This document shows positions 11,412 through 21,482 of a stretch of 64,000 nt of DNA, one piece after another (the first letter of the stretch is position 1; each line of letters starts with the position of its first letter). Made by a program: the position numbers and the translations under genes. Source of the stretch: Primulina eburnea (Eukaryota > Streptophyta > Magnoliopsida > Lamiales > Gesneriaceae); NCBI RefSeq assembly GCF_022965805.1, contig NC_133103.1, positions 44,747,610 to 44,811,609 on the forward strand. Reading direction: 5' to 3'. The notes under the pieces are model-generated. The model made no database searches and was not told the origin of the DNA. It worked only from the letters and a program-made list of their open reading frames with translations.

Positions 11412-12223
11412 CTATGGAATGACTTTTAAGATATCTGGTTCACTGTCCATAGCATCTGTTATCTGCGATTCGGCTAACTTCTTTTCAGCAACCATTTCTT
11501 TTATGAGTTTTGGCATTGTTTTCTTTGTGATGTCGGCTAAGTTGTTGATTACAACAACAATTTGACCGCCACCTTCAATTATTTGTTTTCCTTTCTTTGA
11601 CTTCACCTTCGTACCTACACTGGGGTCGGGCGGTGGGGTGTGAGTTATAGACATTGATTCTCCATCTCCTTCTACAAGGCGATAAAATGTCTTATATGCC
11701 AAATTCCACATAATTCAGTACTTGTTCTTTAAAATTTAACACAACTTGGATAGCAACTGAAAAACTCTATGCTCGGGTACCCGTTGACCTATCATTGCCA
11801 AATATTTCGAACTAGTCTTGATAGTGTGGCCACTTTTGTGTCGCATAACTCGAACATTATTGTCCATCTACAATATGTTTTGCAATAAAATCATGTAACT
11901 TCTAAAATATGAATATAAATAGTTTGAGTTAAACATACTATCTTCAATAGCGCTTCCCATGCCTCATTTGCAGCATCAACCATGTTCTTCGTGTCATACC
12001 AACCAACCCCACTTTTAGCTAACATTGAGGACAAAGAACTGTAATTTTTCTTCCACACATGGATTTTGGATGTTATATGTGGATGCCCTAACATATCGGT
12101 ATCTGTAAATGCACTCTTCATGGACGATTCCGATAAAGGTAAGTAGTCATTACGAAATTCATTCTCACTTTTATGCAACAATGACCAGTGTAGGGTGTAC
12201 ACAAAAACACATTTTAGCAACAA
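11412..12223 (-). pseudogene. Harbinger ORF1: Myb/SANT-like DNA-binding protein, broken
   Basis: The upper exon-like block (12223-11938) contains HPHITSKIHVWKKNYSSLSS followed by MLAKSGVGWYDTKNMV. This is the signature of the Myb/SANT-like (Myb_DNA-bind_3) protein that accompanies plant PIF/Harbinger transposases, and also of the host L10-interacting-type proteins derived from it. A GT donor (GTATGT) follows LLKI. A second block near 11880-11770 carries an F-E-I-F-G-N-D-R phrase but with stops. The last block (11711-11412) is a lysine-rich tail (VKSKKGKQIIE; VAEKKLAESQITDAM) that normally contacts the transposase. The ORF cannot be read through. Confidence 0.7.
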
Positions 12224-12369
12224 ATTCTCTATATATTAATATTTCTAATTTAACACGACATAGTTGCTAAAAAAACATTCATGCATCCACACAGATATAA
12301 GCCAACATGACCAGTACATAACTTGCAAACAAATCAAGTTTACAAAGAAAGTAAAAGACATAAACAAAT

Positions 12370-12638
12370 TTTTCTCAGTTGTGGTACATCGACATCGCAA
12401 AGTTGTCTCTCCACTTATCCCACGCATATGAGGAATTGAAATTATCAATGAGATCATCATCTGTCAACAAGGTTTTCCAACATATGAGATCGAATGCAAT
12501 TGTATAACAAAATACAAGACATTATGATTCTATTTTGAGTTTTCAATGAAGATAGAGAAGGATTTCGAATAACAGACTTTATTTTTTTAAGCAAACCAAA
12601 AGTTTTTTCGATCACGTTCGTAGCTTTATTATGTTTAC
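12370..12638 (-). pseudogene. Harbinger transposase, C-terminal part
   Basis: Minus-strand translation gives NKATNVIEKTFGLLKK, the conserved helix holding the last catalytic E of PIF/Harbinger DDE transposases. It is followed by IKTQ-like text, CILLYNCIRSHM, and near the end WDKWRDNFAMSMY, the usual C-terminal W-x-x-W-R-D-x-L block. The upstream portion is at 22352-22540; the two were one reading frame before the LTR element inserted at 12638/12639. Confidence 0.85.
12634..12638. repeat. Target-site duplication, left copy (TTTAC)
   Basis: TTTAC directly precedes the LTR start TGATGATACC. The same five bases follow the LTR end at 22352-22356. Confidence 0.9.
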
Positions 12639-13504
12639 TGATGATACCCTGGGAGGTCCCGGGACATGGATGGTGTCCGGGACGTCCCGGGCCATGGGGC
12701 CTGTCCATGAAGGGTGCCCGGGTCAGAAGGATGGAGTGCTTCCAGGTCGATAAAACGATAAAATGGATTAACATCCGAGTCATAGGATTACCCGGGACAA
12801 GGAGTATATGACTTGAAGAATTCATGGAAGGGGCCGGGAAGTCAATAGGTCGGGCCATAGGAGCACCCGAAACATAATCTCCCCGGGACATTGTATGCCC
12901 GGGCTTTCATAAGAAATCTCGAGAAGTATTCTACCCAGGCCACCTCGATATGAGTGAAGCATTTAATGACTTGATAGAGTATGCACAGCCGACCTATCTC
13001 TGACAATAACATAAATGGTTGACAAAATCGAGTGGGTTGGATGTGACTATTATGAGATTTGACATGTCAAAACAATAAGGTATAATCAGTCATCCTATTA
13101 CAATTAATGCTCAACACAAAAAATAAGGTCATCATTGCATCATCTACTATAAATACCAGGTTCTTTACTTGCATTTATTCTCTATTCAAATATTAACCCA
13201 CACATTTAATACTATCATTTATTGTTCATTTACTCTCCACTCTCGACACCAATTTCACATCCATCACTTGGCTACATTGGTTTTCTTGCTTGAGTTCCCT
13301 TCTGACTTAAGCATCGGAGTGGTCACGCCGGACACCTCTCCGACGTCCATTCACGTGGTTATTTTCTTGTTCGCAGATCTCTCAAAGAACTCAAAGAGTC
13401 AAGAAGTTCCGCCTAGACTTCCAACTCATATTTCCTTCAATATCTTGATTGCGAATCAGGCAGAGTACTCGACCCGACTCGTCTTTTTTGCCTGGGTTGC
13501 ATCA
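12639..13504 (+). repeat. 5' LTR of the Retand-like element
   Basis: Starts TGATGATACC, ends TTGCATCA, 866 bp. It is rich in CCCGGG in its first 250 bp. A TATA box (TATAAATA) is at 13148-13155. It matches 21483-22351 throughout. Confidence 0.93.
13148..13155 (+). promoter_or_regulatory. LTR TATA box
   Basis: TATAAATA in the phrase CTACTATAAATACC. The same phrase is in the 3' LTR at 21998-22005. It is the likely start region for the genomic transcript. Confidence 0.7.
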
Positions 13505-13523
13505 TTGGCGCTGTCTGTGGGAA
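13505..13523 (+). promoter_or_regulatory. Primer binding site
   Basis: TTGGCGCTGTCTGTGGGAA immediately follows the LTR. The TGGCGC start complements a tRNA ending in GCGCCA. The matching tRNA was not identified. Confidence 0.65.
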
Positions 13524-13545
13524 ATTTGAGTTGTAAGGCGTTGAT

Positions 13546-14558
13546 ATGGCTCCTACTAGAAGAGCAAATCAAGAAACATCCCGGATTCAGGAAGAGAACA
13601 ACACTCGTCTTTCTGGTGCAGGTGGCCCCCCACTAATGGCCCTCGGCCCACCATCCATTTAACACCCAAGGAGTTGACCGAAATCATAACTGATGGTGTC
13701 AAGACAACCATGGCAAAGTAAGCCACCACCCATCATTCTAGTCACCCCGAATAGCAACGTGAGCAGCCGCAGGAGGAAGAAAGAAGGGAGGAGGAGAGAG
13801 AGTCAAGTGCGGGTTCTAAGTCTCCTACTGTGGCGGGGGAGTTGGAAGAATTGAGGAAGAAGGTGAAGGCATTGAAAGGGCAAGTTGTTTCTAAAAATAG
13901 TGCTCAAGTTGTAAAGGGTTGTCCGTTCTCCGATATCATTGTCCGGGAACCATTGCCCGGGCTTTTAAAGTCGGCCAAAATCAAGGACTATGATGGGAGT
14001 TCTGACCCCAAGGAGCATCTTGCTCGTTTTGAAAATATGGCCATGTTGCATTGCTATGGGGACCAGATCAAGTGTAAATTATTTTTAACTATCCTGGTCG
14101 AATCTGAACAAAGATGGTTCGAAGGGTTGGCACCGCAGAGCATTCATTGTTTTGAAGACTTCCAAAAGGTATTCTTGCATCAATTCAGCAGCAGCAAGAA
14201 GTACAAGAATACTGCTTTCAGTTTGTTTGAGGTGAAGCAAGGACAAGACGAAACCTTAAGGGCGTATATCAAAAGATTCAACTGGGTTGCCCTGGATGTT
14301 CTGGCCTGTGCACCCGAGACAAAAACTACCGCGTTCATGCAAGGACTGTGGGAAGGATATTTCTTCCGATCCCTGACCAAAAAACTGCCTGAGAGCTTTG
14401 AAGATCTCTTATCTCGAGCGGAAAAGTACATTAATATGGAAGAGGCGCAAAACCAGAAGAGAGAAGCTTTGAAGAAGTCAAGGGGAGACCGGATTGTCAG
14501 GCCTGACGAGAGAGCTCCAAGAAAAGTGGTCAAGGGCATTTCTCTCATGTACCTCTGA
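13546..14558 (+). pseudogene. gag of the Retand-like element, frameshifted near its start
   Basis: The likely original start is ATG 13546 (MAPTRRANQETSRIQ). The frame then hits a stop near 13660, and downstream text resumes in other frames. From 13830 a clean 242-residue frame carries the capsid domain: a coiled start (ELEELRKKVKALKGQ), KIKDYDGSSDPKEHLARFEN, 'RWFEGLAPQSIHCFEDF', and an F-x-x-V-K-Q-G-x-x-E-T-L-R-A-Y-x-x-R-F block. These are the standard landmarks of Tat-lineage Gag. The frame ends at 14558; the nucleocapsid part continues in another frame. Confidence 0.85.
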
Positions 14559-14559
14559 G

Positions 14560-14850
14560 AATTGCCCGAGATCAAGAAATTCAAGAATGCAGCTCGGACG
14601 TAACCTCGCTTCCCAGTCCAATGGCGAGGGCACCAAGACCAAAGAAGAAGGGGTTCTACGCCCTTCACAAAGAATGTTCTCACAATACCAATGAGTGCCG
14701 AACTCTGAGGAAGGAGTCTAGCAAGCATCCCGTGCCGACCTCTCATCCTCCCCGAGAAAAGTTTAGACAGCCACCCTTGTTGTCTCGACGTCCCGGGCAG
14801 GATACTCCTCACAAATCAATAAACAGGATACTCCTCACAAATCAATAAAC
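14560..14850 (+). pseudogene. Nucleocapsid-like tail with a 26-bp tandem duplication
   Basis: In the frame from 14621 the phrase FYALHKECSHNTNECRTLRK resembles the single zinc knuckle of Tat-lineage Gag, with its first cysteine position altered. A 26-bp unit (AGGATACTCCTCACAAATCA...) is repeated exactly at 14799-14824 and 14825-14850, shortly before a stop. Confidence 0.6.
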
Positions 14851-14949
14851 ATCCCGAGTGGAAGCACAAGGGAGGAAACAATTTCCCGGGAGGAGAGGAG
14901 CAGACAAGTTGAGAGGAAGGACCCTTCCCCGAGCCGATGAGTAATAAAA

Positions 14950-15594
14950 ATGATTTTGGGAGGGTCCACAGATGGTGATTCCAACCGGGATCGGAAAGCA
15001 AGAAGCAGGAGGGAGTGCTTGGAGGTTGATGGGAGGAGGAGAGATGAGCCAGTTATAAGCTTCGGTCCAGAAGACCTCAGGGGAGTTAGTCTACCCCACA
15101 AAGACGCCCTTGTCATCCAAGCCCGAGTGGCTAATTATGATGTGTTGAGAGTATTTGTTGACAATGGCAGCTCTGTCAATGTCATCTTTAAAGAGGCACT
15201 GGTCCAGATGGATTTGCATGAATATCAGTTAGAGGCGGTTGAGACTACCCTGTTTGGCTTTGCTGGACATGCCGTGTACCCTGATAGGGAAATCACTCTG
15301 CCACTGACCCTGGGCACTAGAGACTTGAGGAAAAATGTGATGACAGTCTTTACAGTGGTGGATGCCCCGTCCTCGTACAATATCATCTTGGGGAGGCCAG
15401 CTATGAATGAGATGATAGCTGTGGCCTCCACTTATCACGAGAAAATTAAATTTCTAGTTCGAAGACAGTTCGAGGAAGTCAAGGGAGATCAACCCTCTTC
15501 TCGGAGGTGTTATGGAGAGACCTTCCGGGTAGACCAGAAGAAGGCAAGAAGGGAAGGGAATGAAAGTCAAGAGGAGGTGGCCAAAGAGAGATAA
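14950..15594 (+). pseudogene. Aspartic protease region
   Basis: The frame contains VLRVFVDNGSSVNVIF, where D-N-G-S takes the place of the D-T/S-G catalytic triplet. Then come TLFGFAGHAVYPDREITLPL and SSYNIILGRPAMN, the usual flap and I-L-G-R-P blocks of retroviral-type proteases in this lineage. It ends at 15594 in a charged tail, and the following RT text is in another frame. Confidence 0.85.
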
Positions 15595-15599
15595 GTACA

Positions 15600-16610
15600 T
15601 TTTTTGCGGAAGAGGAGCAAGAGGTGGTGGAAATTGAGCTGGGAAAGCACGTCCGGGTGGCCCGAGACATCAACGCGTCCACCCAGGTAAATCTCTTACA
15701 CTGTTTAAAAACTAACATTAGTGTTTTCGCCTGGTCTCAACAGGAATTAGCCGGGATCTCACCGTAAGTGGCCGAGCATAAATTGAATATCCTCCCGGGA
15801 TCCCGGTCTGTGAAGAAAAAGAAGAGGCACTTCGGCCTTGAAAAAGATAAAGTCATTGAAGAGCAAGTGGGAGAACTGCTGAGGGCCGGTCACATCAGGG
15901 AAGTCAAATTCCCTACTTGGCTCTCAAATGTGGTCTTCGTCCCAAAATCCACCGGGAAGTGGAGAATGTGCGTCGATTTCAGGGACCTGAATAAAGCTTG
16001 CCCCAAATATTGTTATCCACTCCCCCGGATTGATCAGCTGGTAGATTCCACCTCTGGATGCGAGTTATTAAGCTTTCTGGATGCCTATCAGGGGTACCAC
16101 CAAATCCCTTTGGCTCTTGAAGATCAAGATAAAGCCAGTTTTATCACCTCCGAGGGCACCTTCTGCTACGTTGTTATGGCATTTGGATTGAAGAATGCGG
16201 GGGTCATACACCAACGTTTAATGAATCTTGTCTTTCAAAAGTAGATAGGTCGGAATATTGAGGTGTACGTGGACGACATTCTAATCAAAACCCGGGAGGT
16301 CTCCCACTTGATTGATGATCTAGCCGAGACCTTCACCACCTTGAAACAATATGAAATAAAGCTCAACCCGTCCAAACGTGTGTTCGGGGTCAGGAGTGGA
16401 AAATTTTTGGATTTCTTGGTAACTGATAGGGGAATCGAAGTCAACCCCGAAAAAATCAAAGCAATAATAGACATGTCTTCTCCTCAATCTGTCCGAGATG
16501 TGCAAAAATTGACCGGGAGGATTGCTGCCCTGTCACGCTTCATTTCCCGATCTGCTCATCAGAGTTATCCATTTTTCCAAGTTCTAAGAAAAGCACAAAA
16601 ATTTGGCTAG
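15600..16610 (+). pseudogene. Reverse transcriptase, interrupted by stop codons
   Basis: The RT domain is well preserved: HIREVKFPTWLSNVVFVPK, then KWRMCVDFRDLNKACPK, then FLDAYQGYHQIPLA and an FCYVVMAFGLKNAG block. The catalytic VYVDDILIK is at about 16264-16290. The thumb follows with GIEVNPEKIKAI and KLTGRIAALSRFISRSA. TAG stops lie at about 16242 (two residues after FQ) and 16608, and a TAA near 15765, so the protein is not made as one piece although the Y-V-D-D active site survives. Confidence 0.9.
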
Positions 16611-17060
16611 GACGACAAATGTGAGCAAGCTTTTCAAGACTTGAAGAAGCATCTGGCTGAGTTGCCTATTCTAGCAAAACCTGAGCCCGGAGAAAAATTA
16701 TGGATCTATCTATCCGCCACTAAGTTCGCTGTTAGTTCTGTGCTTGTCAGGGAAGAAGGAGCCGACCAGAAGCCAATATTCTATGTCAGTCATGCACTTC
16801 GAGGAGCTGAATTAAAATATAGTGAGGTGGAAAAAATAGCATTGGCCCTGGTGATGACTGCCCGGAAGCTGAGGCCTTATTTTTTCTCACATCTCATTGT
16901 GGTCCTCACCAATTCTCCACTGGGGAGGATCATGACACACGCCGAAGTCTCAGGAAGAATGTTTAAATGGACTGTAGAGCTCGGAGAGTATGACATTGAA
17001 TACAAACCTCGAGCTGCTATAAAAGCTCAAGCATTGACAGATTCAACCAAGGGAAGAAGA
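16611..17060 (+). pseudogene. RNase H (retroviral type)
   Basis: The frame 16641-17081 reads KLWIYLSATKFAVSSVLVRE, then PIFYVSHALRGAELKYSEVE and KIALALVMTARKLRPYF. This is the usual plant gypsy RNase H1 fold with a serine in place of the first catalytic aspartate (as is common in Tat elements). It ends in GEYDIEYKPRAAIKAQALTD. Confidence 0.85.
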
Positions 17061-17064
17061 GGTA

Positions 17065-17505
17065 TGGAGAGTGTTTGTTGATGGTGCATCAAATTTATCG
17101 GGGTGTGGAGTTGGGGTGGTCCTGACTCCCCCATCAGAAGAGAAGATCAAGCTGGCTCTGAGGATCGACTCCAGGGTCACCAATAACGAAGCGGAGTATG
17201 AAGCTGTTCTGGCAGGGTTGCAGGCTGCCCGGGAAGTCAGTGCTTCCCGGGTCATTATCTATTCTGACTCTCAGTTGGTCACACAGAAAATCAAGAGATC
17301 GTATGAGGCCAAGAATGAAAAAATGCTCAAGTATCTGGGGCTCATCACGGCTCGGGCAGCATCTCTGACCGATTGGAGCATCGAGCAAATTCCTAGGGAG
17401 GAAAATGCAGAAGCCGATACCTTAGCCAAATTGGCTGCTTCCATGTCAGATATAAGCACCCGGGAAGTTCTCTGTTTCACCCGGCTGATATCCTCCATTG
17501 ATTAA
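17065..17505 (+). pseudogene. Second, archaeal-type RNase H (aRNH)
   Basis: A frame of 144 residues contains FVDGASNLSGCGVGVVL (first D), TNNEAEYEAVLAGLQAA (catalytic E), VIIYSDSQLV (second D) and IPREENAEADTLAKLA (last D). All four acidic positions are present. This extra RNase H downstream of the retroviral one is the diagnostic trait of the Tat lineage. The domain is intact but lies in a different frame from its neighbours. Confidence 0.9.
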
Positions 17506-17599
17506 GAAATACCCCCGATGCAGAGAAGCTCGTGGATGACCCCTCTCATTGAATATATAGTCCATGGAAAGCTTCCGGAATGACCGAGCCTCAAAAATA

Positions 17600-18748
17600 A
17601 AAAAAACAAGCACCCAGGTTCGTCTTTTTGAATGATATTTTATACAGACGATCATATCAAGGCCCATTGCTCAAATGCTTATATGAGAATGAGGTAGAGT
17701 ATGTCCTCCGAGAAATACACGAAGGATGCTGTGGTGAACACCTCGGTGGAGCAGCTATGTTGCAGAAAGCTATATTGGCCGGATTCTGGTGGCCCCAAAT
17801 GAATCAAGATGGTGTCCGACTCGTTCAAAAATGTCAGGGTTGTCAACACCATTCTAATTTTCATCATCGCCCAGCTGCTAATATGCAACCAATCTCAGCA
17901 TCATGCCCTTTTGATCAATGGGGTTTGGATATTATGGGTCCTTTTTCCATAGCCCGAGCACAGAAAAAATTCCTTCTTGTGGCTGTGGATCCAAGTGGGT
18001 AGAGGCCAAGCCATTAGCCAAAATTACTGAGGAAGAGGTTATGAATTTTCTCTCGAAAAATATTGTTTGCAGATATGGCATCCCAAGAAAGTTGATTTCA
18101 GATAATGGGAGGTAATTCCAGGGAAAAAAAATCACATCATGGTGTCAAGAAATGAAGATCGCTCAATCCTTCACCTTAGTAGCCTATCCTCAAGCTAATG
18201 GCTAGACTGAAGTGATCAATAGAATCATTGTGCAAGCATTGAAAACCCGGGTCCATGGGAAGGGTAAAGATTGGGTGGAGGAACTACCGAGTGTATTATG
18301 GGCATATCGAACTACACCACGATCATCTACTCAGGAAACTCCCTACAGCCTAGTTTATGGATCAGAAGCAGTCCTGCCTGTGGAGATTGGGCAATCTTCT
18401 ACTCGAATAGAATCTTATCCGAGTAACAATGATCAGTCCCGAGCCATTGAACTTGATTTAGTTGAAGAAAGGAGAGACCGGGCAGCCATTCGAATGGAAG
18501 CTTATCGTAGTCGGGTGATGAAATCCTACAACAAGCATGTTCGATCACGAGATTTTCAAGTAGGGGACCTAGTCATGAAAAAGATCAAACCAGTGGGTGA
18601 TGTGGGAAAATTAAAAGCCCGGTGGGAAGGACCCTTAAAAATAGTTCGAAGAGTCAGCTCGAGGACAGTTTATTATCTCGAAGATTCTCAGGGACACACT
18701 CTTAAGATGCCATGGAATGCTTTTCATTTAAATAAATATTATGTTTGA
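17600..18748 (+). pseudogene. Integrase, frameshifted and with one TAG stop
   Basis: The zinc-binding HHCC block is visible (IHEGCCGEHLGG then QKCQGCQ). The core follows with PFDQWGLDIMGPF (first D), and after a frameshift near 18000, LISDNG (second D). A TAG near 18203 comes just before the TEVINRIIVQAL stretch that holds the glutamate. The C-terminal domain runs to 18748 (FQVGDLVMKKIKP; LKARWEGPLKIVRRV; MPWNAFHLNKYY). Each domain is recognisable; the reading frame is broken twice. Confidence 0.88.
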
Positions 18749-18810
18749 AATCACTTGTATCTCTGTTTCTACATCAAATAAAGATATTGTTCAAGGAAAT
18801 GTCAACAAAA

Positions 18811-19385
18811 TCCAGGAACCCGTACCCTGGCCCAGGGACCCGCACTCTGGTTATCTACAAAGTCCAGGGACCCGTACTCTGGCCCAGGGACCCGTACCCT
18901 GGTTATCTGCAAAGCCCAAGGACCCGTACCTTGGTCCAGGGACCCGCACCTCGGTTTTATACTAAATCCAAGGACCCGTACATTGGCCCAGGGACCCGTA
19001 CCCTGGTCATCTAACTAAGTCCAGGGACCCGTACCCTGGCTCGGAGGACCCGCGCCCCGATCATATCCTAAGCCTAGGGACCCGGACCCTGGCCCGAAGG
19101 ACCCGTACCCCGGTTATCTGCAAAGCCCAAGGACCCGTACCTTGGCCCGGGGACCCGTACCCTGGTCATATAACTAAGTCCAGGGACCCGTACCCTGGCT
19201 CGGAGGACCCGCACCCCGGTCATATCCTAAGCCCAGGGACCCGAACCCTGGCCCGGAGGACCCATACCCCGGTTATCTCTAAAGTCCAGGGACCCGTACT
19301 CTAACCCAGAGGACCCGCACCCCGGTTATCTCATTAAGCCCAGGGGCCCGTACTCTGGCTCGGGGACCCGCACCCCGGATACCTC
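18811..19385. repeat. About 11 copies of a 52-bp palindromic tandem repeat
   Basis: Each unit holds two imperfect palindromes of the type CCAGGGACCCGTACCCTGG followed by a linker such as TTATCTGCAAAG. Units differ by point changes (CCAAGG/CCTTGG, compensating on both arms in some units). It sits between integrase and the antisense ORF, where Retand-type elements carry an amplified repeat. Confidence 0.9.
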
Positions 19386-19603
19386 TTAATTCACAAAGAC
19401 CCCTCTACCCACACCCCTATTATACCCTGATTATTAAGACGCTTGGAGAAGTCTGGTTAAGATTTACAGGGATATTGGAAGAAAAAAATTCAAATCACAC
19501 TACCTGGAAGTACTTTGAAGCAGTTATCAAATGCAAGAAACAAAAATATTTCATTAAAAAGAAAAATATTTACAAGATGCCTGGAAGCCCGGGAATAAAA
19601 AAA

Positions 19604-20620
19604 AACCTAATCTACTGGGGGGACTGGCTTCTCTTTATCCTCTTCTTCATCTGGGAGAGAGGCTGCAGCTTTAACAAAGTTTGGGAAGTCCTCTCGATCA
19701 GCCGGAACAAGGCCTGTCTCTTCAAACTGCTCCAGACATTTATTGAAGCACTGCTCGAAGTAAGGGAAGGCTTTGTCAGCCACCATCTTCTTGAACTCCG
19801 GGGACTTCAGGAAATTTTCCATTTGTTCCTCTTGGGCAGTCTTTATAAGGCTTATAGCAGCCTGGAAATCTTCAGCCGGGACTCGGGAGGACTCTGCCTC
19901 CGCCCTGCCTTCACCTCCGCCCGGGCCTCAGCAAGCTCTGCCTGGGCCAGGTCCATTTGCTGATGCCAGCAGGCTTTCTCCCGGGCCAAGACATGCTCAT
20001 GGAGGTCTTTCACTCGGTTTACTTCCTCTTGGAGCTTGGCATGAGTCTCCCGGGCAGAGGTGGCTTGTGCATTGGCCCTTTTGGCAGCCTGAGCAACTAA
20101 CTCAAAGGAGGTCATAAGCATCTGCAAGCCCTGTAAACATGGAAAGTTAGAAAAGTTGATACATAATTGAATGATAACAAGTGAAGAGACTTACGGAGAA
20201 GGACCGGGCCACTCCCTCACATAGCATCTCGTTTGGGTGGAGTCCTTGCAGATGCACCACCTCATCAGGACGCAGAAGGCCCCGGATCATCTTCACGAGA
20301 TCCGAGCTGACATCGTCCCCGAAGATATGAGGGAGGATCCAGGGCCTTCCCCCGGATGGACTAGCAGATGATCCGGTGAACGGAGGAGACCGGGCGATCT
20401 CCTCAGGTACATCTTCCACCACCATTGTCTCTAGGGCCGGATGGGTTACGACTTTTCTCTTGCGAGTATTAAGAGGAGCCGAGTCCTCGTCATGGGTGGT
20501 CTCCTCCTGAGGAGGGGTCTTCTCTACCCGGGCCTTGTTCTCCGTCTCGACCTGGCGCTCCTCAAGTTTCCGAGCCTCAGCCTCAGCCTTAGCCTCCGCC
20601 CGGGCTCGGCGTTCTTCATG
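19604..20620 (-). pseudogene. Spliced antisense coiled-coil ORF of the Retand-like element, one frameshift
   Basis: On the minus strand a frame reads RRRARAEAKAEAEARKLEER, then THDEDSAPLNTRKRKVV, then PWILPHIFGDDVSSDLVKMI and HLQGLHPNEMLCEGVARSFS. A GTAAGT donor follows at 20194, and the frame resumes in phase after a ...TTTACAG acceptor at 20131 (64-bp intron). It continues as GLQMLMTSFELVAQAAKRAN and a heptad-rich coiled coil (about 80 residues). A one-base slip near 19915 puts the next text (ESSRVPAEDFQAA, then MENFLKSPEFKKMVADKAFP) in another frame, ending in a stop at about 19604. Antisense extra ORFs are known in Tat-lineage elements; their function is unknown. The start codon was not fixed. 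Confidence 0.7.
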
Positions 20621-21471
20621 CAGTGATGGACTGGAAATCGGAGTCCACTTTTGAGTTGTTCAATGAAAAAAGTTTGGAAACCCGGAGGTAGAGTGTCTGA
20701 GTGATCATTTGACCCGGGAATTTGGATTTTGTAGGCAGAAGGGATTGAACCTAAAGACCTAATTTCTTCCAGATTACCCGGGCGAAGGGTAGACGTCACT
20801 GTTGAGAACCACAAGTGCCTTGCAACTTTGTCTTTACGAAGTAGTAGCTTCTGGTTTTTTCGTGATAGATCGGAAAGTTGGGATATGAATGGCTATAGGG
20901 ATGTGAGTGGAAGTTTCGGAAGGGGTTGGGGAAATGTCCTCTGACAGACCCTTGGCATTTCGACCAGAGGTGGAGGAGGTGGAATGGGACATGATAAAAA
21001 GAGGAGAAAATATAGTTTAAAATGACTTACAAGATGAGAGGACGACGAGTGACTGGAAAATGTAAAGATCGCCGGAGAGGAGGGTTGCACGTCGGAAAGC
21101 TTAAGAAGAAAAATTGAAGAGTTTGGCCGCTTTTTTGAATTTGAAAGTGATTTTTGAAAAACTCTTGTGCTGTTATATATAGGCGGTATGGGGTAATCTC
21201 GACTGTTGATATAAAGACACGAGGACGGCTCAGATGTGCCTCGAAATTTGTACCGGGTAATCGAAAAGACAGGCACAGGGATCGAGGCGCCATGATGATC
21301 TCTTCTCGGAAATTAAAAAAGTCTGACAACTTTAAATGCTAGGGATTACGTCAGCACTGACAAATGTGACATCATCCTTATCGTCTCAAGGAGACTAAAT
21401 GACAAAATATTTCTCCTGATCGGGCACATGAGACTAATCCGGACAGCGAGTATGACTCTAGTCCGACTATT
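20621..21471. other. Non-coding 3' part of the Retand-like element
   Basis: No domain was recognised. It probably holds the promoter and leader of the antisense ORF: reading on the minus strand, a TATA-like TATATAACAG lies near 21178 with a CT-rich leader below it. Minus-strand frames here (for example 20524-20814) look like leader read-through. Confidence 0.4.
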
Positions 21472-21482
21472 TAAGGAGGGAG
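21472..21482 (+). promoter_or_regulatory. Polypurine tract
   Basis: AAGGAGGGAG directly precedes the 3' LTR. It is the expected plus-strand primer for reverse transcription. Confidence 0.75.

Larger units (their letters stand above)
11157..12638 (-). mobile_element. PIF/Harbinger transposon, left part (split by an LTR retrotransposon)
   Basis: The minus-strand coding order is the transposase C-terminus (12638 down to about 12370), then the Myb/SANT-like ORF1 (12223 to 11412). The rest of the transposase is at 22352-22540, beyond the inserted Retand-type element. Stops in both ORFs show that it is inactive. The terminal inverted repeats and TTA duplication of this element were not found. Confidence 0.75.

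Noticed and set aside
14180..14812. 210-aa minus-strand ORF
   Set aside because: It lies fully antisense to the gag coding frame of the Retand-like element, has no domain, and is the expected shadow of a GC-rich coding region.
18741..19014. Plus-strand ORFs with repeated PGTRT-like words
   Set aside because: They are translations of the 52-bp palindromic repeat; the period is not a multiple of three and frames end at random.
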